The notes beneath the pieces were generated by a model. The model searched no databases, was not told the DNA's origin, and was given only the letters and a program-made list of their open reading frames with translations. A program made the translations under genes and the position numbers. This document shows positions 6,909-12,618 of a stretch of DNA of 12,618 nucleotides, one piece after another. Source of the DNA: Deltaproteobacteria bacterium (GTDB lineage Bacteria > Desulfobacterota > Anaeroferrophillalia > Anaeroferrophillales > Tharpellaceae); the NCBI GenBank assembly GCA_013153415.1, contig JAADEO010000095.1, positions 1-12,618 on the forward strand, given 5' to 3'. The first letter of the stretch is position 1, and each line of letters opens with the position of its first letter.

Positions 6909-8742
6909 GGTGATTGCCTCCATCGTCGGTCTGCGGTACGGTCAGCGTGATTCTCACTCCCGAGCCGGGAACGTTGTCGATTCTGAGCGTGGCGCCGAGA
7001 CAGTCGGCCCGGTAACGCAGAATGCGCAGTCCCATGCCTTTGGCATCGGGGTTGTCGGGCATGCCCCGGCCGTCGTCGATGACCTCTACCTGGAGATTGC
7101 CCCGGACCCGGCCCAGGCAGATTGTGATATTGCGGGCCTGGCCGTGCTTGACGGCGTTGTGCACCGCTTCATGGACAATGTAGTAGATGTGGGTCGCCGC
7201 CGTGTTGTCATTGAGTTCGCAGCTCTGGCGGCAGATGAAATCGCAGGTCACGTTGTAGATTTCCGCCGTATCTCCGGCCATTTCGGCCAGCGAGGCTTCA
7301 AGGCCGTGCGCGGCCGGTTCCACCGGTATCAGTCCCCGGGCCAGACGCCTGGTCTTGCCGATGGCGTCGCGGATGAAACCTCTGATCTTTTCCGCCGCGC
7401 GGGCCTCGTGGTTGCGCTCGCGCTCGAGTTTTTCCCGCAGAACCTTGGTCAGAACCTCGGTGCCGATCAGGTGAGGGCAGAGGTCGTCATGCAGAATACG
7501 GCCGAATTTCTGTTTTTCCCGTTCGCTGATATTGAGGAGCTCCTTCTCCAGGCGCCGGCGCTCCCTGATCTCGGCTTGCAGGTTGTGGTGATAGGTCTCG
7601 AGTTTCTCCATGAACAGGTTGAAGTGCCGGGCCAGATGGCCGATCTCGTCGTTGGGGGCCTGGGACATCCGCACCGAAAGATCCCCGGCGGTGGCGGCGG
7701 TGAGCCGGTTGATCAGCTCCCGCATCGGCCGGATGATGGAGCCGCTGATCAGCAGGCTCAGCGGCAGGATCAGGACCAGGGTCGCCGAGACCGCGGTGAT
7801 GATGATGGTTTTCAGCGTCCGCAGGGGGGCGTAGATCTCGTCCAGATAGCTCGATGAGGCGACGATCCAGTCGTACTCCGGTATGTAGTTGAAGATCACC
7901 AGTTTCTCCCGGAACTTCTTTTCCCCGGGATTTTTCCAGGTGTAGAGTATCTTGCCGTTTTTCCGCTTGCAAAGGTCCTGGACGAAAAGCTGCCCCTCGC
8001 TGTCGACGACGTCGAAGACGTTGCCTTTGAGTACCGGGTGAACGATCACGTTGCCGACCGAATCGAGAACGAACGAGTAGCCCGATTTGCCGAAACGCAT
8101 GGCCAGGATGCTGTCGCGAAAATCGTCGACCTTGACCAGCTCCTTGAATTCATCCCGGTAGGCGGAGACCGAAATGATCCAGTCCCAGGGAGCGAAATAG
8201 CTCATGTAGAGGGCCTTGGAGCGTTTTTGCTTCTCGCCCGGATTGCGCCAGCCGTACTCGAGATAGCCCTTTTTGCGTTTGATCTGCTCGATGACGAAAT
8301 CGATGTTGGAAAAGTTCCGGCCGGCGACCGAGGGGTTGGGGTGGGCCACGGCGATGCCGGCGGAGTTGATGCAGTAGATGTAACCGGTTTTGCCGATGGT
8401 CTGGCTGCTGAAAAGTTTCAGGGCCTCTTTCTGGGCTTCGGATTCGCCGATCTCTCCGGCCAGCTGTCGGGCATGGATGCTTTTGACGATTTCGAGATTC
8501 TTTTCCGCCACCGCCCGCAGGTAGTTCTTGATCGAGGCCGAGGCCGTGGTCCGGACCATGTTGAGGATGGCCGCGGTCGAATTCTGCAGCTCGCGTTCGA
8601 TGCTGGTCTCCAACGTGGTGCGCATCAAGGAGTAGATGACGAAACCGCAGAGCATGATGGAGAGGATGAAGATGGCCGAATATCCCCCGAAAAGCTTGGC
8701 CCGGATATTGAGATTGCGGAAAAAATCGAGAAATTTATGCAT
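6898..8742 (-). CDS. Membrane histidine kinase, tandem Cache sensor - HAMP - HisKA_3 - HATPase
   Basis: This is a NarX/DegS-type sensor kinase of 614 aa. Membrane segments at about residues 18-40 and 312-334 enclose a large periplasmic sensor. The sensor contains two related Cache modules. GKTGYIYCINSAGIAVAHP (117-135) pairs with GKSGYSFVLDSVGNVIVHP (218-236), and YGWRNPGE...WDWIISVSAYRDEF (163-199) pairs with YTWKNPGE...YDWIVASSSYLDEI (267-303), consistent with sCache_2/dCache_2-like folds. HAMP spans about 335-388, followed by a coiled coil and the HisKA_3 motif EREKQKFGRILHDDL with phospho-acceptor His418. The ATPase domain has the N box HEAVHNAVKHG (524-534), DDGRGMP (556-562) and GMGLRILRYRADCLGA (569-584). 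The start has no clear ribosome site but is the first ATG of the frame. Cache domains commonly bind small organic acids or amino acids; the ligand here is unknown. Confidence 0.94.
   Translation of the reverse strand: MHKFLDFFRNLNIRAKLFGGYSAIFILSIMLCGFVIYSLMRTTLETSIERELQNSTAAILNMVRTTASASIKNYLRAVAEKNLEIVKSIHARQLAGEIGESEAQKEALKLFSSQTIGKTGYIYCINSAGIAVAHPNPSVAGRNFSNIDFVIEQIKRKKGYLEYGWRNPGEKQKRSKALYMSYFAPWDWIISVSAYRDEFKELVKVDDFRDSILAMRFGKSGYSFVLDSVGNVIVHPVLKGNVFDVVDSEGQLFVQDLCKRKNGKILYTWKNPGEKKFREKLVIFNYIPEYDWIVASSSYLDEIYAPLRTLKTIIITAVSATLVLILPLSLLISGSIIRPMRELINRLTAATAGDLSVRMSQAPNDEIGHLARHFNLFMEKLETYHHNLQAEIRERRRLEKELLNISEREKQKFGRILHDDLCPHLIGTEVLTKVLREKLERERNHEARAAEKIRGFIRDAIGKTRRLARGLIPVEPAAHGLEASLAEMAGDTAEIYNVTCDFICRQSCELNDNTAATHIYYIVHEAVHNAVKHGQARNITICLGRVRGNLQVEVIDDGRGMPDNPDAKGMGLRILRYRADCLGATLRIDNVPGSGVRITLTVPQTDDGGNHHGN
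6917..6921 (-). promoter_or_regulatory. Shine-Dalgarno that fixes the response-regulator start
   Basis: GGAGG on the minus strand, 8 nt before the ATG at 6908. The alternative in-frame ATG at 6923 partly overlaps this motif and has no ribosome site of its own. Confidence 0.7.
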
Positions 8743-8774
8743 GGTGCCGTCAGGTGGAGATTGGAGATTCGCTA

Positions 8775-8804
8775 TCCATATCCTGTTCCCGTTGTCCGGG
8801 TCAA
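8775..8804 (-). promoter_or_regulatory. Possible promoter of the kinase-regulator operon
   Basis: On the minus strand TTGACC (8799-8804) lies 18 nt from TATGGA (8775-8780). The -35 match is good and the -10 match poor. It is placed correctly, 33 nt upstream of the kinase start codon. Confidence 0.22.
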
Positions 8805-8908
8805 GGGGTTAGGAGGGATTCCGGCCCGGTATCTTATTGCGGTTCAGCGTCCCCGCAGGCGTGGAAGGGGCTCCGGGGGGTGCGAAGCCGGCGGAGTTGT
8901 TGCGAAAC

Positions 8909-8963
8909 CAACAAATTTATTGATATGTCTAAGAATAATTATTGATTTTACTTGATGGTAAAA
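8909..8963. promoter_or_regulatory. AT-rich operator-like region between the kinase gene and yeiH
   Basis: A markedly AT-rich stretch in otherwise GC-rich DNA holds three dyads: CAACAAATTTATTG (8909-8922, one mismatch pair), the perfect palindrome AATAATTATT (8934-8943) and TTTTAC-N6-GTAAAA (8946-8963, perfect arms). The last fits the loose T-N11-A spacing of LysR-type sites. It lies 41 nt upstream of the yeiH start and is a reasonable binding site for the YeiE-like regulator encoded nearby. Protein binding is inferred only. Confidence 0.4.
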
Positions 8964-8976
8964 GGGGGTGTATAGA
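8947..8976 (+). promoter_or_regulatory. Possible yeiH promoter
   Basis: TTTACT (8947-8952) and TATAGA (8971-8976) are 18 nt apart, each matching four of six consensus positions. The -35 box overlaps the TTTTAC-N6-GTAAAA dyad, as expected for a regulated promoter. No stronger match was found before yeiH. Confidence 0.25.
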
Positions 8977-8990
8977 GGGAAAATTTTTCT

Positions 8991-8995
8991 GGAGG
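8991..8995 (+). promoter_or_regulatory. Shine-Dalgarno that fixes the yeiH start
   Basis: GGAGG lies 9 nt before the ATG at 9005. This favours that start over the in-frame ATG at 8942, which sits inside the presumed promoter and would add 21 residues unlike the family. Confidence 0.7.
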
Positions 8996-9004
8996 AACTC
9001 TGTC

Positions 9005-9937
9005 ATGTCCCGGGAACGTACGCTGCAAATTGTTTTCATTATCGCTTTCCTGCTCACCGCCCTGCCGTTTTTCAGCTCGGCCTATGCCCTGATTCTCGGT
9101 ATCGTTCTCAGTCTGACACTGGGCAACCCGTTCCCCGCCCTGACCGCCAAATACAGCAAACAGCTGCTCAAACTCTCGGTTATCGGGCTCGGTTTCGGGG
9201 TCAATTTCATGGAGGTGATCCAGACCGGCAAAAGTTCGATCGGCCTGACCTTCGTCAGCATCACCCTGACCATCCTGATCGGCACCGCCCTGGGAAAACT
9301 TTTTCGCGTGCGGGACAAGACCTCCTCTCTGATCTCTTTCGGGACCGCCATCTGCGGCGGCAGCGCTATTGCCGCCATGGCCCCGGTGATCCAGGCCGAT
9401 GACAACGATATCGCGGTCTCCCTGGCCACGGTTTTCACCCTCAATGCCATCGCCTTGTTGATTTTCCCTCCGCTGGGCCAGGCACTGGGACTCAGTCAGC
9501 ACCAGTTCGGGGTCTTTTCCGCTCTTGCCATTCATGATACCAGCAGCGTCGTCGGGGCGGCCGCGACCTTCGGGGCCGGGGCCCTGGCCGTGGGAACCAC
9601 GGTCAAGCTGACCCGGGCTTTGTGGATCGCGCCGTTCTCCCTGGCCGCCGGTTTCAGAAGCGGCAATGCCGGTAAAGCGACTTTCCCGCTATTCATTCTC
9701 GGTTTCATCGCCGCTGCGGTGATCAACAGCTACCTGACCCAGTTCAACCCGGTCTGGCACGGCCTCTATAAAGGTGCCAAGCAGATGCTGATCATGACCC
9801 TGTTTCTGATCGGCACCGGCCTGAGCAAAAAGGTCCTGGCCGAGGTGGGCCTGAAGCCGATGCTTCAGGGGGTCGTTCTCTGGTTGCTGGTCAGCACCTC
9901 GACCCTGCTCGCCATCTTTACCGGGATCCTCGGGTAG
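9005..9937 (+). CDS. yeiH: YeiH/UPF0324 family putative sulfite/sulfate exporter
   Basis: This is a polytopic inner-membrane protein (310 aa) with about ten hydrophobic segments. Family marks are visible: LGFGVNF (62-68), SFGTAICGGSAIAAMAPVI (111-129), SALAIHDTSSVVGAA (172-186) and VKLTRALWIAP (200-210). The family (COG2855) is listed as putative sulfate exporters; members occur next to sulfonate-degradation genes or next to the LysR regulator yeiE. It is the only plus-strand gene in the window. It diverges from the kinase gene across an AT-rich region and converges on the YeiE-like gene with a 46-nt gap, in which I see no clear terminator. Direct evidence for transport of sulfite or sulfate by this family is limited, so the substrate is tentative. 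Confidence 0.9.
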   Translation: MSRERTLQIVFIIAFLLTALPFFSSAYALILGIVLSLTLGNPFPALTAKYSKQLLKLSVIGLGFGVNFMEVIQTGKSSIGLTFVSITLTILIGTALGKLFRVRDKTSSLISFGTAICGGSAIAAMAPVIQADDNDIAVSLATVFTLNAIALLIFPPLGQALGLSQHQFGVFSALAIHDTSSVVGAAATFGAGALAVGTTVKLTRALWIAPFSLAAGFRSGNAGKATFPLFILGFIAAAVINSYLTQFNPVWHGLYKGAKQMLIMTLFLIGTGLSKKVLAEVGLKPMLQGVVLWLLVSTSTLLAIFTGILG

Positions 9938-9983
9938 CGTGGCGGCTGTCGTGGTTGCGAAAGGGGAAAATCCGGGCTTAGGA

Positions 9984-10865
9984 TCAGGCCGGCCGGCAGC
10001 TTGCAAGAAAGCTTTGCAGAAGCCGGCTCCGGTACTTGTCGCGGTGGATGATGATGAAGAAATTCCGCTTGAGATCGAGGAACGGGGTCGGGATGATCCG
10101 GACCCGGCCGAGCTCGATAAGTTCCGTCAGCACCCTTCGTGAAAGGCAGCTGATGCCGTTGCCGGCGGCGACCGCGTTTTTGATCGCTTCGGTGTGACCG
10201 AGTTCGAGCAGGATTTTGATTCTCTCCGCCAGGGGTCTGGCGCCGCGCTCGAAGATCTCCCGGGTTCCCGAACCCTGTTCCCGCAGGATCCAGCGACACT
10301 CCATCAGCATCTCCGGAGTAATCCTCTTTTTGCTGCAGAGCGGGTGCGCTGAGGCGGCAAAAACCGCCAGTTCGTCATCCAGCCAGGGGATCAGCTCGAT
10401 CTCCGGGGCCTCGCAGTTGCCTTCGATGAAGCCGGCATCGACCTGGAAACGGTTTACCTTTCCGACTATCTCTTCCGTATTGCCAACTTCAAGATGAATC
10501 CTGGATAAAGGGTTGCGGGCAACGAAATCGGCCACCTGCTGGGGCAGGACGTAGTTGCCGATGGTGGAGCTGGCACCGACTTTGAGGATGCCGGCCAGGC
10601 CTTTGTCACCGCGGAAAAAATTTTCCAGCTCCGTGGCCCGGCCGATGATTCCGGCGGCCCCGGCGACCAGGGCCCGGCCGTTCTCGTTGAGGATGAGCTT
10701 GCGGCCGCTGCGGTCGAAGAGCTTTTCCCCCATCTGGGTTTCGAACTCTTTCAAGGCCATGCTCGCGGCCGACTGGGTGATGGAGAGCTTGCGTGCCGCC
10801 CGGGTCAGGCAGCCGAGGTTGGCGGTGTAGAGGAACACCTCGATCTGGCGCAGGGAGATATTCAT
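9984..10865 (-). CDS. yeiE: LysR-type transcriptional regulator, YeiE-like
   Basis: This 293-aa regulator has an N-terminal winged helix-turn-helix (residues 1-60: LRQIEVFLYTANLGCLTRAARKLSITQSAASMALKEFETQMGEKLFDR) and a two-lobe effector domain from about 92. Effector-domain stretches closely match enterobacterial YeiE as I recall it: VGASSTIGNYVLPQQVADF, DAGFIEGNC, WILREQGSGTREIFE, LELGHTEAIKNAVAAGNGISCLSRRV. YeiE has been reported to respond to sulfite and to act on yeiH. Here the two genes are convergent, whereas in E. coli they are divergent, so its site should lie before yeiH or before the dehydrogenase-TRAP genes. It starts 8 nt after the dctM stop with a weak ribosome site and is probably co-transcribed with it. 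Confidence 0.9.
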   Translation of the reverse strand: MNISLRQIEVFLYTANLGCLTRAARKLSITQSAASMALKEFETQMGEKLFDRSGRKLILNENGRALVAGAAGIIGRATELENFFRGDKGLAGILKVGASSTIGNYVLPQQVADFVARNPLSRIHLEVGNTEEIVGKVNRFQVDAGFIEGNCEAPEIELIPWLDDELAVFAASAHPLCSKKRITPEMLMECRWILREQGSGTREIFERGARPLAERIKILLELGHTEAIKNAVAAGNGISCLSRRVLTELIELGRVRIIPTPFLDLKRNFFIIIHRDKYRSRLLQSFLASCRPA

Positions 10866-10873
10866 TACCGCTA

Positions 10874-12181
10874 TCAGCCGCCCATCAACCGGGGCAGGAA
10901 GAGGCTCAGCTGCGGGATCAGATAGAGCAGTACCAGGAGGATGAAATTGGCCACCAGGAAAGGAATGACTCCGATAAAGACCTTCTCCAGCGAGACATCC
11001 TTGACCACCCCCTTGACGACGAAGACATTCATCCCCACCGGCGGGGTCAGCATCGCGATCTCGGCGCAGAGCACGGCCAGCACCCCGAACCAGATCAGGT
11101 CGATCCCGGCATGTTTGAGACTCGGCAGAAAGAGCGGCAGGGTCAGGATCAGCATCGAGGTGACGTCGAGAAAACAGCCCAGGGGGAAGAAGAGCAGCAG
11201 GATGAAGATCACCAGCAGTTGCGGCGAACCGATCGAGCTGAAAAGCACGCTGATGCTCTGGGGCAGGTGCGAGAGGGTCATGAAGATATTGAAGACCATG
11301 GCTCCCATGAAAAGGAGAAAGATCATGGCCGTGATATGGATGGTTTCGAGACAGGCCTCGGTAAAGCCCTTCCAGGTGAAGCGGCGCATGCAGATACTCA
11401 GGATGATGCTGCCGGCGGCGCCGATGCCGCCGGCCTCGATCGGGGTGAAGACCCCGAGATAGATGCCGCCGATGATCATCAGAAAGATCGCCAGCACCGG
11501 CCAGACATCGATGAGGGAATTGAATTTCTGCCGCCAGGTGATCTTGAATTCGGAGACCGGGGCCAGCCCGGGTTTGAGCTTGACCAGGATGACCACCGCG
11601 ACCATGAAGAAGATGAGTTCCAGCAGCCCGGGCGCGACCCCGGCCATGAAGAGCTTGCCGATCGATTGCTCGGTGAGGATGCCGTAGACGATGAAACCCA
11701 AGCTCGGCGGGATCATGATGCCCAGGGTGCCGCCGGCGGCGATGGCGCCGGCGGCCAGGCCCTTGTCGTAGTCGTACTTGCGCATTTCCGGGTAGCAGAT
11801 CGCCCCCATGGCCGCGGCCCCGGCGGTGCTCGAACCGCTGACCGCGGCGAAACCGCCGCAGCCGGCGATCGAGGCCAGCAGCAGGCCTCCGGGCAGGCGG
11901 CCGAGCCAGTGGTGCGCGGCCCGGTAGAGATCGGCGGCGATTCCCGATTTGGAGAAGACCATCCCCATGAGAATGAAGAGCGGCACGCAGGAGAAGACGT
12001 AGGCGCTGGCCCAGGTGTAGGGAATCCGGGCCAGAGCGGAAAAGGCGATATTCCAGTTCGTCAGGCTGCCGATGCCGACGCAGCCGACCAGCAGGAAGGA
12101 GATGCCGACCGGCATCCGCATCGCCATGAAGATGAAGAGGGCCAGCAGGCCGAGGCTGCCGATAACTGGAGGGGTTAGCAT
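10874..12181 (-). CDS. dctM: TRAP transporter large permease subunit (DctM)
   Basis: This is the large membrane subunit of a tripartite ATP-independent periplasmic transporter, which imports organic anions using an ion gradient. Its 435 aa is the normal length for an unfused DctM. Marks are MRMPVGISFLLVG (21-33), GCGGFAAVSGSSTAGAAAMGAICYPEM (107-133), GTLGIMIPPS (151-160) and AMLTPPVGMNVFVVKG (376-391). GGAG at 12190-12193 lies 8 nt before the ATG. The start overlaps the dehydrogenase stop by 7 nt, and the LysR gene follows after 8 nt. The small membrane subunit DctQ and binding protein DctP are not adjacent in this window; they may lie upstream of the dehydrogenase. The substrate is unknown; C4-dicarboxylates, keto acids, sialic acid and sulfonates are all handled by this family. 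Confidence 0.93.
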   Translation of the reverse strand: MLTPPVIGSLGLLALFIFMAMRMPVGISFLLVGCVGIGSLTNWNIAFSALARIPYTWASAYVFSCVPLFILMGMVFSKSGIAADLYRAAHHWLGRLPGGLLLASIAGCGGFAAVSGSSTAGAAAMGAICYPEMRKYDYDKGLAAGAIAAGGTLGIMIPPSLGFIVYGILTEQSIGKLFMAGVAPGLLELIFFMVAVVILVKLKPGLAPVSEFKITWRQKFNSLIDVWPVLAIFLMIIGGIYLGVFTPIEAGGIGAAGSIILSICMRRFTWKGFTEACLETIHITAMIFLLFMGAMVFNIFMTLSHLPQSISVLFSSIGSPQLLVIFILLLFFPLGCFLDVTSMLILTLPLFLPSLKHAGIDLIWFGVLAVLCAEIAMLTPPVGMNVFVVKGVVKDVSLEKVFIGVIPFLVANFILLVLLYLIPQLSLFLPRLMGG

Positions 12182-12618
12182 GATGGGTTCTCCACAGCCG
12201 TTTCGGACGAATTCAGAACCTGGTCGGGTGAGATCACGGCCCGGCCTTTGAGCTTGCCGCTGGCGAGCCTGGTGAAGGCTTCCTCGACCCGACTCAAAGG
12301 AATACGGGTCAGGTGAGGCCTGATCCGGCCGGTTTCAGCCAGGGCGATGAGATCGATGAGTTCGGCCTTGCTGCCGCCGAAGGTGGTGCTGATGGCGGCG
12401 CCGTAGGGCAGGCAGCGGTCCTGGAAAGCGAAACTTCCCCGGCCCCGGCCGACGACGACGATCTCTCCCAGGGGGGCGATCAGGCCGGCTCCCAGGGCGA
12501 TGGTGGCTCCGGCCCCGACGAAATCGAGTACCGCCTCGACTCGTTTGCCGCCGGTGGACTCGAGGACGGTGGCAGTGGTTTGCTCATCGGCGGCCAGGCA
12601 GTAATCGGCGCCGAGTTC
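12175..12618 (-). CDS. Zinc-type alcohol dehydrogenase (MDR family), N-terminus beyond window
   Basis: The C-terminal 147 residues of a medium-chain dehydrogenase/reductase are present, reading on the minus strand from the right edge. Visible are ELGADYCLAAD at the start, the Rossmann-fold strand AVLDFVGAGATIALGAGLIAPLGEIVVVGRG, then ISTTFGGSKAELIDLIALAETGRIRP and the closing IPLSRVEEAFTRLASGKLKGRAVI, all typical of NAD(P)-dependent alcohol dehydrogenases. The catalytic zinc ligands and the nucleotide-binding glycine motif would be in the missing half. The TAA stop overlaps the dctM start codon by 7 nt, so the two are translationally linked. That linkage suggests oxidation of a hydroxyl group on the TRAP substrate or on a product of it (inference). 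Confidence 0.88.
   Translation of the reverse strand, partial: ELGADYCLAADEQTTATVLESTGGKRVEAVLDFVGAGATIALGAGLIAPLGEIVVVGRGRGSFAFQDRCLPYGAAISTTFGGSKAELIDLIALAETGRIRPHLTRIPLSRVEEAFTRLASGKLKGRAVISPDQVLNSSETAVENPSC

Noticed and set aside
10793..12178. 461-codon open frame on the plus strand opposite dctM
   Set aside because: It is antisense to a clear membrane protein, is rich in Asp, Glu, Gln, His and Arg with no domain pattern, and results from GC-rich codon bias.

Overview
The window is GC-rich, tightly packed bacterial chromosome. The gene content and protein style (Liv-type importer with an adjacent acyl-CoA synthetase, a Cache-domain two-component pair, TRAP and YeiH transporters) fit a Gram-negative anaerobe of the Desulfobacterota/Desulfuromonadales kind. 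That assignment is an inference from resemblance only. No rRNA, tRNA, CRISPR array, insertion sequence or phage gene was found. All genes except one (yeiH) are on the minus strand.

Region 1 (1-5761, minus strand, transcribed right to left) is a complete branched-chain/carboxylate ABC importer. The order is livG - livH - livM - periplasmic binding protein - livF - long-chain-type acyl-CoA synthetase, which runs off the left edge. Very short gaps or overlaps at both ends of the operon (2 nt livG/livH, 13-nt overlap livF/synthetase) suggest co-transcription, and the synthetase suggests that the imported acid is activated to its CoA thioester. Hairpins lie in the livH/livM and binding-protein/livF gaps.

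Region 2 (5762-6224) has no credible gene. Most of it (about 5762-6048) is a very long imperfect inverted repeat with a 27-nt centre. A candidate sigma-70 promoter for the liv operon lies just beyond it (6096-6124), so the foldback would form the 5' leader of the liv mRNA. A separate 9-bp inverted repeat (6147-6186) follows the response-regulator gene.

Region 3 (6225-8742, minus strand) encodes a NarL-type two-component system. It comprises a membrane histidine kinase with two tandem Cache sensor modules and an overlapping LuxR-HTH response regulator. Its position upstream of the liv operon makes control of that operon plausible but unproven.

Region 4 (8743-12618) holds yeiH (plus strand), a putative sulfite/sulfate exporter of the UPF0324 family, divergent from the kinase gene. 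Convergent to it is a minus-strand cluster: alcohol dehydrogenase (entering from the right edge) - TRAP large permease dctM - a LysR regulator closely resembling YeiE. YeiE is the usual partner of YeiH and has been linked to sulfite sensing. One working idea is uptake and oxidation of an anionic substrate, possibly a sulfonate, with sulfite export through YeiH. No sulfite-releasing enzyme is visible, so this is a hypothesis.
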